In this document: one piece after another, positions 1-9,499 of the stretch
How positions within the stretch are numbered: position 1 is the first letter of the stretch
Layout: each line of letters starts with the position of its first letter
DNA from: Tethya wilhelma
Lineage: Eukaryota > Porifera > Demospongiae > Tethyida > Tethyidae
Length of the DNA stretch: 64,000 nucleotides
Assembly (NCBI GenBank): GCA_964030475.1
Contig: CAXIPT010000065.1
Location: 17,936 to 81,935, forward strand
Direction: 5' to 3'
Translations under genes and position numbers: made by a program
The notes under the pieces: generated by a model
What the model was told of the DNA's origin: nothing
The model's database searches: none
What the model saw: the letters and a program-made list of their open reading frames with translations, nothing else

Positions 1-206
1 TTTTTTTGCACCAAAATGTACTTTAAGTGGTGTAAGTTAGAGGAAAAATAGTCAAAAAAATCACAAAAAATTCTAAAGCAGTAAAAACTTGCATTATCTG
101 AGGTGAGCTGACCACCTGGAAAGACAAATTTCTGTATTTCCTGTTTGGGTGGAGCTACTACGTGACGTCACGGGGGGAACGTCTCTACGCGTTTTGTAGC
201 TAACTA

Positions 207-960
207 ATGGCTGAACACAGCTCTTCCTCGAGCCACAGCTCTGCTATTGACAACAACAACGATGATTCAAGTGCAAGCAGTAATGTTTTGAGCCTTGGTT
301 ATTCATCCCCTCCCTTTGAAAGCCAAGACAGTGCTTCAGATAGTGATGGAAGCTCACACAGAATTGACTCGGAGCCATACTTGTATTGAACAATCTGCTG
401 GAAGTGACAGCTGTGGAGACTCTGGAGATTCATCTGACGAATATGCAAAACAGGATAGGCTAGGAAGCACTGATTGGTGAGTCTATCAGCTATAATTTTC
501 ATACATTTTGTTTATAAATATTAATTTTATATGGACAATTGTAGCTCAGGTGGCAGTGTGGTCCGGGCACTGTGTTCAGTGTCTGTGCTGCAAAAAAATC
601 CGATGCTCTGTGACAAGATGGAAGCTGAATCAGACACAGTCAATTGTATAGTCGAACATGAGGTGTTTGGTGCTGTATACCTTAATGTTTGGGTTAGAAC
701 AAAGTTACTTCTTCACCTACCGATATCTGTGACTGTGGTGACCCTGACATGAGTGAGTTAACCAAAATAGTATTATTATAGCTATTGTACATTAATTAAC
801 TAACTGCTTTTCATTATCTTTTCAGGTAATACAGGTTTACTGCTTACTGACAGCTAACGTACTCTGCTGGAGGTGGTTAGGAAGGACAGAACGAGTTACG
901 TTACTTATATAGTTGTGCCACTACTGATGGGCTTTATATTGGATTCAAGTACCCATGCAG
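207..960 (+). pseudogene. P2X7-like C-terminal (zinc-binding ballast) domain gene, decayed
   Basis: The first exon (207-476) encodes a Ser/Asp-rich leader reaching an EPYLY motif. A one-base slip follows, then the reading resumes to LGSTDW at a GTGAGT donor. A second exon (about 550-752) holds a WxCG, then CxxCxCCKK-type Cys cluster and, in another frame, VNCIVEHEVFGAVYLNVWV. After an intron ending TTTTCAG, the third exon (from 826) shows YRFTAY followed by a stop, a Gly-rich stretch and DGLYIGFKYP. This order matches the intracellular C-terminal domain of the P2X7 receptor, which ends with a YxGFKxP-type motif, but there is no channel part. In invertebrates such stand-alone domains are multicopy and their function is unknown. 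At least three frameshifts and one stop make it non-functional. Confidence 0.6.
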
Positions 961-1446
961 CCACCACTAACATAACTGAACAGTGACACCATCCAAACTT
1001 TTCATCATGCACATGTCTCACAACTTGAACAATGGCCCAAATTGTTCAAATGAGAATCTGATAATTACAAATTTAATGTCATGACTTTAAATTTGATGGC
1101 AGTAGGCTTATCAACCTGAGGTCCCTCCTACTGGCTACTGAGAGGAGCTGGGGTCAAAGTGGTTTGATACTGATTCCCTCTGTACATTGTCTAATGGTTG
1201 CTTTCATAATTATAGGTACATCAACGTATTCTGCAACAGAACGCACATCTGGCTTAATTTTTACCTACAGACCTACAGTAAGTAATAAATATTGTGTCAG
1301 TTAGAGTGGATTAGCACTGACTGTAAATTCTATAACAAACAATTTTTCAACATGTAATGGTAAGTATGTCATGCTTCGCATGCCAACAAAACTGATTTAA
1401 TTTTGTCCTGCTACTGCTGGTTTGAAACCTTCCTTTCTGGGGTAAC

Positions 1447-1980
1447 TTAAACTCCAGTATCACATTGAAGCTGGGATGCTGCTTCCTCAGATGCTATACT
1501 TGTCTCTCGTACGGGTTCTGGTTCATGATCCAGTAATCCAGTTATAGTATCTAATAGTAGACATGGTTACAGTAATACGAGCTTGAAACTTGAATGCTAT
1601 TTTTAATTCTGTCCTGTATATATGATCTACTAGGCTTACCCTCTCTCTCTCTTCATAAGCAGCTCTGAGTCTACCACTATTTGGCTTTGAACCATCATGG
1701 ATATAGGTGGCCTGCTTGATGATCTCTTTCGATAATAATTTGAAGTCCGACAGTACTACAGGCTGAACCTTCTCAAAACTTGGTCCTGCAATAGATACTT
1801 GGTGGACCTCTGGAATATAGTTGGAATGGCATCATATTTATGTCTTCTTCTCTTCTGCATGCCCCTCAGATCTGATCAGAGAAGTCAGGCAACCTCAAAA
1901 TGGTCTCAGGCTGGACCTGACCAATTTGCTCTTGTTCTCTGTATTTTTTTTGCCCATTTGCAACGTATAACAGGATCTTT
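1447..1980 (-). pseudogene. Unknown decayed gene, converging on the P2X7-like gene
   Basis: Read on the minus strand, 1660-1810 stays open with protein-like composition (for example QATYIHDGSKPNSGRLRAAY). After a GTAAG-like donor, a last exon near 1447-1540 reads LLDHEPEPVRETSIASEEAA and then stops at TAA. Upstream parts show frame breaks and stops. I do not recognise the family. Its position between the inverted arms suggests it belongs to the same element as the P2X7-like gene. Coding status is inferred from open frame, composition and splice-like borders only. Confidence 0.3.
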
Positions 1981-2337
1981 GGGAACTTAAAAAGACTGAC
2001 ATCTTCACAATATGTGTTAGAACATCCTGCAGCAACTCAGCCCTTCACTATATGGGGGCTAGAAAACAGCAACCAGGCTATGCTTTGTGCTTCTTTGCGC
2101 TGAACTCGTTCCCCCCGTGACGTCACACGTAAACCCCGCCCATCAAGGAAATACATTGCAATCTCATTTTGCAGTGATTTTTTAGCTCAATTCTTGGGGT
2201 TATTGTCAACTGTAGACTTGCAATAAAAAAAAACAAACCTGATATTCCAAATGTACACCACCTGAGCTACAGTTTGATACCAAAAAATAATTTTTTCAGT
2301 TTTTCATGTCAGCCCCCCTTTAACAATTTGATAATTT

Positions 2338-2629
2338 TTTACCGAACTTTGATCCATAGAGGTTTAGGATGTGGCGAACATCTTGACAAATTTCGGTTAC
2401 CATAGCAACACTGGAACTTGACCGCCTAATTAATTTAGGGTGATGCTCATTAATTACAAAAATATTCAAGATTTTGGTACCAAATTTTGTAAACATGGCA
2501 ACGAAAGGATAAAAATTAAGGATACGTAAAGTAAATTATCAATAGACTTTCAAAAGATCTATAAAGTGGGTTGTTGTTATGTGCAATTTTGATGCATTTT
2601 TGGTTGACCCAGGCCTTAAGTGCGCAGAG
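2338..2629 (-). mobile_element. Non-autonomous element copy, CTCTGCGCACTTAAGG terminus (family H)
   Basis: The reverse complement of this stretch aligns with 52306-52600. It begins CTCTGCGCACTTAAGG and continues through a GGGTCAACCAAAAATGCAT-like block to a shared GGCGGTCAAGTTCCAGTGTTGC segment. It encodes nothing. The terminus resembles the CTCAGG..TTAAGG ends seen elsewhere in the window, so H probably belongs to the same superfamily. Only one end is clear here. Confidence 0.55.
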
Positions 2630-2738
2630 AAAGAGGCGTGGCTTACCATATTCGCGTGCGCAGTTTTAATGTCCCGCTAGCATTGAGTTGGAGGTTGGCA
2701 ACTATGTTAACAGTATTATGAATATTCTACCTATTTTG

Positions 2739-2766
2739 CTACTATTTTTGCCTTAACTTACCTGAG
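2739..2766. mobile_element. Right terminus of a CTCAGG..TTAAGG family element
   Basis: On the minus strand this end reads CTCAGGTAAGTTAAGGC, matching the terminal pattern of the elements at 9746, 23548 and 49006. The flank begins TT. The other end is not visible. It abuts the KAAS-repeat gene remnant and probably truncates it. Confidence 0.45.
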
Positions 2767-3440
2767 TTCATCACAATTTTTCTAGCAGCTGATTGTTTGG
2801 AGTAATTTCTCTTAGAAGCTGCCTGAGGGTTTTGTTGGTAGGAATTTTTAGAGGCTTCCTTTTCGGCCACAGGATTTTTTTTGTGAGTTTTTTTAGAGGC
2901 TTCCTTTTTGGCCACAGGATTTTTTTGGTAATTTTTTTAGAGGCTTCCTTTTTGGCCACAGGGTTTTGTTTGAAATTTATTTTGGAGGCTGCCTTTTTAG
3001 CCACAGGGTTTTGTTGGTAAGCCTTTTTGATGCTGCCTTTTTGGCCACAGAGTTTTGTTGATAATTTTTTTTAGAGGCTGCCTTTTTGCTTTTAGGATCT
3101 CTTCTGTACATGTAATTTATCCTAGAGGCAAGTTTTTCTCCCTCAGAGTTTTCAGCATTGCCCTCTTTAGAATATGCTTTCATGGGCTCAGGATTGTTTG
3201 AATAGCTATTTCTTGTGTATGCTCTCTTAGTTTCAGGGTCTAGTTTGTAAATTTCTTTTGACATGTTTTTCTTTTTTCTAGCATTTTGTAGGTAACAAAA
3301 TTTTGAGTATTTGCATATATCAGCTTTTTGTTTATCAGCATTCTTTCAATAGCTTTTTCTCTTTGTTTCATTTTCCTGTTCAATATTATCTAAGTACTTC
3401 TTTTTACGCTGAGCCCGTTTCTTTTCGTTCCTTGTAGGCA
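2767..3440 (-). pseudogene. Decayed N-terminal lysine/alanine-rich repeat gene (KKAASK repeats)
   Basis: The minus-strand start at 3440 gives MPTRNEKKRAQRKKKY. Downstream come at least eight variants of an approximately 16-17 residue unit of the form NPxAKKAASKxxYxxN, seen best as QNSVAKKAASK, QNPVAKKEASK and DPKSKKAASK. The underlying DNA repeats as TTTTTGGCCACAGGATTTT. Arrays of this type occur at the N terminus of large multicopy transposon-associated proteins in sponges and cnidarians, some linked to Helitron or helicase genes; the link here is inference. Several frameshifts and stops break it. It ends abruptly at the transposon terminus at 2766, so any enzymatic domain is missing. Confidence 0.5.
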
Positions 3441-4272
3441 TTTTGCAATTGATCAAGTATTATACTATACTTCTTGACAATTATTATGTTATAGGTTTCA
3501 GTATAGCATAAATTATATGCTGTACAATGATAATGTGCAACCAATTGGCCAAGTAAAAACTCGAATAATACCATAAATTTAGTTGCTTAGATATAGGAAA
3601 TGCCACGGTATACAGCATATAGTAGAATACTATACTTCTTGAGTTATGGTTTTAGTATAGTATATTGTGTACAATTATACTGTGCAACTAAGTTCAAACC
3701 CTGATGTTAACTTAGCTGCTGATAGGAAATGCCACGGTACAGCATATAGTAGATTTGAAATGTACCAACGGGTTTACGGAATATACTGAGTAGAAGCTTG
3801 CTTTAATAATTTCTGTAAATGAAATTTAATTTAGTAATGCAAATGACAACAATAATGCCGTCTTCAATACCTTGTATGTAGTAGACTCAGGGGAAGATTC
3901 GGGAGTATTAGTGGGTAAATATCATGAAGAGCCAAAACGTTTCCACTAATGTTGGAATTTCCAATAAGTGCATGAGGTGTTGAAGCGATGATATTTTCTG
4001 TAGAGAAGTTAAGAAATAATTCCACTACTGCATGCTGAGTCAATAAGCTAGCTAAACCATATACCTTTCACGATAAACTATTTTGACAGAATTGAAAGCT
4101 GAATAGGGTTTATTTCACAAGAGCTGTAATATTTAGAGCAGAAAGACAAACTTGTCTTCACGAGAGCTAAAGCCTTAGCCTAAAACGCAAGAGTACAACT
4201 CAGAACACAACTTGTCACGATCACAAGAACGGTCGCACAGTGGTAATGGTCGCTATGGAAATTCGATCACGT
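3441..4272. other. Non-coding AT-rich stretch with a diverged local duplication
   Basis: No gene is visible. Two blocks near 3455-3545 and 3585-3750 repeat each other: both have ACTATACTTCTTGA followed by TATAG-rich sequence, and GGAAATGCCACGGTA with CAGCATATAGTAG occurs twice. This looks like a local duplication of about 130-150 bp. Confidence 0.5.
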
Positions 4273-4740
4273 GATTATTCCGAATCATGGTGTACAATTG
4301 TCATGAGAAAGTATTCCTTACTAATGAATATAGTCATCACTATAATGGCTACCATTCGGAAAAAGCCCTTTTTGTCTTGTATCTAGCGACTAGACGAGAG
4401 ACATGAAAAACCGATGCCAAAAGCGACTGAACAAGTTTATTCGTCCAAGAATCAGCTTCTGAAAGTGAGCGGTCTCTGAGAAAAGCCTTGCCAACATAGA
4501 AGAAGAAGAAGAAGAAGATGGAGAAAATTGGAGGTTTGGCATAGCTTAGTTTGGTACTTTTGCAATGGCTTTAGGCCATGTTTTTAGGCTTGTTAGAAAG
4601 AGAATGAGCTAAATAGCAGCTTGAGAAGCCTTTTAGTGCCAAGCGCTCAGTTTTTGCAGAGTTATTTACGTAAATATTTGTATTGGGCTAATGGGGCACC
4701 CGTGCCATTCGTGTGTACCCAGTACTACCGTACTGGGAAT
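4273..4740 (+). mobile_element. Family A repeat, copy 1 (hairpin-ended, GAA tract)
   Basis: Family A runs from an ATTCCAAATAACGCACAC-type end, through AACCGATG..AAAAGCGA and a (GAA)n tract, to a GCCATTC..GTACCC segment ending CCCAGTACTACCGTACTGGG plus AAT. That terminus is a perfect 8-bp stem with a TACC loop. At least 13 full or partial copies occur in this window in both orientations. The element encodes no protein. Its class is unknown: the ends share only ATTCC/GGAAT and I see no convincing target duplication. This copy has (GAA) repeats at 4500-4518. Confidence 0.7.
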
Positions 4741-4929
4741 ATACTAGTATTCATAGACACGAGTCGACTTCAAAACCAGAGCTCAGGGCCTAAATGTAAT
4801 GGCATCACCTGCATGATACAAATACATGACTAACATGTTTTCCTGCATGCATATACATTAATTATGTATACAATTGTGTGTGTAACTGTCAATTCGTTGA
4901 TTGGTTTGGGTACAAATCCTAAGACATTC

Positions 4930-5470
4930 TATACAATGGACTTAGTGTATCGGATTGTAATGAGGAATGTAAAGATTGTTTTGGATGTTATTACATTGGA
5001 CTTAGTGTATCAGATGGAAGTGTGTGATATAAAGATTCCTTTGGATGTCCTTGTATGAATCCAAGGATATCCATACATTGGACTTAGTGTATCGGATGGG
5101 AGTGTGGGATATAAAGATTCTTTTGTATGTCCTTGGATGAATCCAAGGACATCCATACATTGGACTTAGTGAATAAAGATTCCTTTAGATGTCCTTGGAT
5201 GAATCCAAGGACATCCGTACGTTGGACTTAGTGTATCGGATGGGAGTGTGGGATATAAAGATTCCTTTGGATGTCCTTGGATGAACATCCGTACATTGGA
5301 CTTAGTGTATCAGATGGGATTGTAGGAAATAAAGATTCCCTTGGATGTCCTTGGATGAATCCCAGGACATCCATACATTGGACTTAGGGAATCAGATGGG
5401 AGTGTAAGATATAAAGATTCCTTTGGATGTCTTTGGAGAATCCAAGGACATCCATACATTGTGATTGACC
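4930..5470 (+). repeat. Minisatellite, about 60-84 bp unit containing a perfect palindrome
   Basis: About seven units contain ACATTGGACTTAGTGTATC, GGGATATAAAGATTCC and GGATGTCCTTGGAT. In most units the last block is followed by GA and its exact reverse complement, so each unit can fold into a 14-bp stem. Units differ by small deletions, for example near 5170. The short open frames across it are repeat artefacts. Confidence 0.8.
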
Positions 5471-5559
5471 CATAGATTGGAGTGTGGAACATACACGTTA
5501 CTGGACATCTATGTGTTTTGGATGCTTTTTAGGACATCTGTGTATAATGATGGCAAATC

Positions 5560-7500
5560 TGGACATGAGTGGAGATGTACGGGGGGGGGGACCCATCCAG
5601 TGTTCTATGCGGTGACCCAACATTTAATCTTGGCCCCTTTTATGTTACTTGTACAACATACCAGAACATGCTGGTTAAAACCAAGAGTGGAAACCACCCA
5701 GTCTTGTTGGGCCCCATCCTAGTACATCTGACCAAGACACTCCGCCTTTTTTATTATTTGGCCTCCATGCTTATATGGCTAAATCCCAACCTAGTGAACT
5801 TGAGAGCATATGGGACCAATGGAGAGCCACAGCTGATTAAGGGCTTTAGTATATGCTTTCCAAATGCAGTCCGCCTAAGATGTACAAATCACCTTCGACA
5901 GAATGTCAAGGACAAGCTCCGCTCTTTGAACATTCCTCAGAACCTTAGGAAAGAATTTCTTGCTGACATATTTGGAAAAAAAAATGGATCTCACTTTGAG
6001 CATGATCTTGTTGACTGTGAGTCACAAGCTGCATTTGAGCTGGCACTGGAAAACGTTAAAGAGAAGTGGAATAACATGGAAAGAAGTTGCCAGTTAGATC
6101 ATCCACAATATCACTCATGGTTCAAAGAACACAAGGAGAGAGACATTGTTTAGTGTGTCCTCCCTGAAGTGAGAAAGAAAGCTGGTGTACACGATCCTCG
6201 AGCCTTATTTATGACCAACTCTAGTGAAGCCATCAACCATGTCATCAAAATGGAAGTGGAATGGGAGGAGAGCAAATTGCCTTTACTTGGCTTTTTGCAA
6301 TCGCCAAGGTGCAGAATAGGAGAGAGCAGTCATTTCACATGGGGAATGGTCCTTCCTGCCTCAGTACCATGAATTGGTGAAATCTGAAGTTCAATGTTTT
6401 TCATGCATGACTCCTGAAGCTAAAACCCGGCTCTTGAATAAGATTTCCAGCATCAAGCCACTTTTGTTACTGCTGAAAATCTGTCCACACAACCATGTAC
6501 ACAAGCACAGTTGAAGACAAAGCCCACTGCAAGTGAACATGTGGAAAATGGCAGAGGCACTACTCAACAGTACACAGAAACAAGTCATAAGCATACCATG
6601 GAATTCAACCCTAAGTCTCGTTTGCTCAAGAGCTCTTCATCTCCTCAGCCACAACCATAACCACTGACCCCAAAAAAGACAAAGTGTATAGATGTGATGA
6701 CAAGTACCCGAAGTACAAGGGATTTAGTCTTTGCTCACTTGTACTTGCTGCTGCTGAGGATAATGGTGACTTAAAGGAATTTTTAGAACACATCAAGCAA
6801 TTGTGTGGCCCTAATCTCTCCACTATAGCTAACAGTGGAATGCCGAGTGGCTCAGGTCGAAAAGGAGGGATACAGAAAAGGAGAAGATAAAAACCTACAA
6901 CTGTTGAGTCCCGATCAGTGCGTCAATGTCTTCAAGCTTCAACACCGTCTGAATCAACAGCCCCTTTGACAACAACCAAAGCAGCTCCAACAAGCACTAC
7001 AAGTACCTGCAGTGGCAAACAAGCAGAAAACATCCCTGCTACTCTTTCACATCCAGGCCCAGGATTTCATCCTACCCAAAGTGGTCTCTCGCAACATAAT
7101 TTTGGCAGAGTATCAAATGCAAGAATCACTCCGACAGCTTCCTCCAGTGGTCAAGTGTTAGTTGGTGGTAATGTATACAACTTCACATCTTTGCCTACTA
7201 CAAGTGCATCCCTTCTTGGCTTGTCAAATTCACCTATTGTGGGCTTGTCTAGTACACTCAACTATGAAAGTCCTAAGCCCTTTGTTCTGAAAATGAAAAC
7301 AAATCAGATCCGTGTGTGTTAGTCATGCAGAAAAGACTACAATGGGCCAAATGATACAATGGGACTACTTGTAACAAGATCTGAACAAAGGCTAGTGGCC
7401 ACTGGAAGTCAATTCCTTGGTCATGAGAGTAATTTGCACTATATCACTTGTACATGGATTGCCTTAGGCATGCTCAACCATCCTTTTCTGGTGATCAGCT
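5560..7500 (+). pseudogene. MULE transposase, decayed (GSGRKGG subfamily, copy 1)
   Basis: The open stretch 5569-6153 contains GDPTFNLGPFYVT (first catalytic Asp region), a degenerate second region (AYGTNGEP) and CTNHLRQNV, the C/H motif typical of Mutator-like transposases. After an in-frame stop it continues at 6169 with FMTNSSEAINHVIK (catalytic Glu region). At 6684 a degenerate SWIM-like Cys motif is followed by the basic signature SGSGRKGG. From 6918 a Ser/Thr-rich linker leads to a C-terminal PFVLKMK..SCRKDYNGPND block. All these blocks occur in the same order in the better copy at 60187-63925. The N-terminal DNA-binding part is missing. It is a transposition enzyme wreck with several stops and frameshifts. 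Confidence 0.75.
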
Positions 7501-7981
7501 ACTGATACCCAATGAAATGAAAAGCAAGCTCACAGCATACCAAAAGGTCTACCTTATCACCAGCATTCAAGTTCCCCAGCAGTTATTTTAAAACTGTCTG
7601 AAAGCAAGAAGAAAAAACAATTGTCTAACTGTAGTATATCGGAACCATTTTCCCAAACATGAGGTCACTTAAATTTGTTTTAGTGTAGGATCATATGTCA
7701 TGTACTTCACTTCATTTAATGTTGTTTTGCCAGTTTGCTGTCAGGAATCATTGATCATTTTGATCTCGCATTGATTTTTGACTATTGTATTCTATCATTG
7801 ATTTCATCATTTCCTGGATTCTCCATGATTCTAGTTTCTCTTTTCCTGGTTGCAGTGAGTGGTACAGAAAATTAGTAACAAACAACAGGTAGCCAAGTCC
7901 ACGTGTTCATTTCCTGGTTTCTTTATTTACACGTTTCCAATTTCTTATTTCTCATTTCCCCATTCCTACAATTAGAGCATA
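7501..7981. other. Non-coding stretch
   Basis: AT-rich sequence between the MULE remnant and the next MITE. A run around 7790-7960 has repeated TTTCCTGGTT/TTTC motifs, but I see no gene, no long repeat and no structured signal. Confidence 0.5.
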
Positions 7982-8424
7982 CCCGGTTGTGCTGAGTCAG
8001 CAAACACAACTACCAATCAGATTGCAGTATTCGAGTTTTCACGTGAAAGTCATCCTTTCAATTGCATATCTCACGAGACTCAAGATGTCTCAGTGCAGTA
8101 CAGTGATCAAGGAACTTAGCTTTGCGTGAATTGCTTACAACAGAACGTCTCAAAAATTGTATAGAAGAGTAGAAATCGCTTACAGAAAAGTTTTACTACT
8201 GAAAAAAGTAGATCGTGCTGATTGGGCTATAAAATTATAGCCTGGACGGATCTGGTAAGCAATCAGACATTGTAATCTAGTTGCCCAGGCGGCTCTAGTG
8301 ATTGGTTCCCTACACACGCACACCACATTTATAATAGAGCTAGCTTGTTCAGAGTACGTGCATACACAGACACACACACTCGTCACATGACATCCAGTTT
8401 CACTGCTGACTCAGCACAACCGGG
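7982..8424. mobile_element. MITE with CCCGGTTGTGCTGAGTCAGC inverted termini
   Basis: The left end starts CCCGGTTGTGCTGAGTCAGC and the right end is its reverse complement, giving a terminal inverted repeat of about 21 bp around a 443-bp non-coding body. A clear target duplication is not visible. The open frame inside is not protein-like. No second copy is obvious in this window. Confidence 0.7.
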
Positions 8425-8490
8425 AAATCCCTCAAAAGATACCAGACCCTTTTTCTCCTTGGAGAAGGGGTGGGGACTGTATTGGTAAGA

Positions 8491-8722
8491 GTTTTCTCAG
8501 AGACTGCTCGCTTTTTGAAGCCAATTCTTGAATGAATAAACATGGTTTCTTTGTCTTCAATCGCTTTTGCCATCGGTTTTTTATATTTCTCATTGAGTTG
8601 CTAGATGCAAAGCGAAAAGCGCCTTCTCCATATGGCGGCCATTAATTTCTGAACTCATGCATTATTCATGACCTAGCTAGTCTAATGACCCTTTCCATAT
8701 TTAAGTGGGTGTTATTTGGAAT
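8491..8722 (-). mobile_element. Family A repeat, copy 2 (truncated)
   Basis: Reverse-orientation copy containing CTTCAATCGCTTTTGCCATCG, the ATATGGCGGCCATTAATTTC block and the GTTATTTGGAAT end. The hairpin end and the GAA tract are absent. Confidence 0.65.
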
Positions 8723-9489
8723 CTATTGCAAGCATGCAGTGCCCCACGTTCTGGCTATCCTCTCGTACTCTGTGTTCGGTTCTTCATTATGGAAGTTATT
8801 ATTAGGTAACAAGGCACACACAATTGACATAAATCGCATTTTCAGCTAGGAGTTTCAGAGTTTCAGCTGTCTGCAACTTCCAACTGTGATGACTGGTAGG
8901 TGTGTAGGGCTGTTGGCAAGTTCTCTGCTCAGGCTAAAGACTAAATTCCACTGATACTATAGTGCAACCAGGCTTGCACTTCGATTTATGCAATCAACAC
9001 AATTTTGTTCATTAACACCATGCACTTAGAGGTAAGGTAATGAATTTTAGAAATATTGTTCACGGCAATGTATAGACACCTTTAGCTGATTTGGTTTCCA
9101 TGGTAACCACCTTCTTCATGACATTACGTCTCTTCATTAGAACAGACATTATCAGTATGTAATACCAGGAATATTCTTCAAAGTCCTAATCATTTGGATT
9201 TTTTGAATTAGGTAAACATGTGTTTACTTTTGGCTTATTCAAACTTTTGATTTCATTTTCAGTTCTTCACATACACAATGAAATTAAATTCCGCCTACTC
9301 TTAATTAAAAAGGTATGTAGTTCCACAAGACACAACAAAATTTGAATTTAAGTAAAGAACAACAAAATACAATAAGAGAATAAAGCTTTGTCTAAACAGA
9401 TTCTTTGAGAACACTTTGTTGCCTGAATTATGATGACCACAATAACTAATTAAATTCGGAAATGAAGTCAACTGACAAGGTTAGTAATC
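8723..9489. other. Non-coding stretch
   Basis: No gene or clear repeat seen. Part of it may be 3' sequence of the transposase remnant that begins at about 9500 on the minus strand. Confidence 0.4.
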
Positions 9490-9499
9490 ATGGTGTTAA

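Larger units (their letters stand above)
132..2156. mobile_element. Candidate element with imperfect inverted arms, carrying a P2X7-like gene
   Basis: The left arm (132-182) and right arm (2106-2156) are inverted copies of each other. Both contain CGTGACGTCACGGGG-like sequence next to a TGTATTTCC block, and they diverge further out. Between them lie a decayed P2X7-like gene on the plus strand and an unknown decayed gene on the minus strand, converging. I cannot find target duplications because the left flank is cut by the window edge, so the true ends may lie outside the arms. The transposon class is not assigned. Calling it mobile rests on the paired arms and on the known multicopy habit of P2X7-like genes in invertebrates. 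Confidence 0.45.

Noticed and set aside
4273..4740. Family A as a Helitron (terminal hairpin; CTAG follows one copy)
   Set aside because: Only this copy has CTAG after the hairpin. The others are followed by unrelated bases and the sequence immediately after AAT is not conserved.
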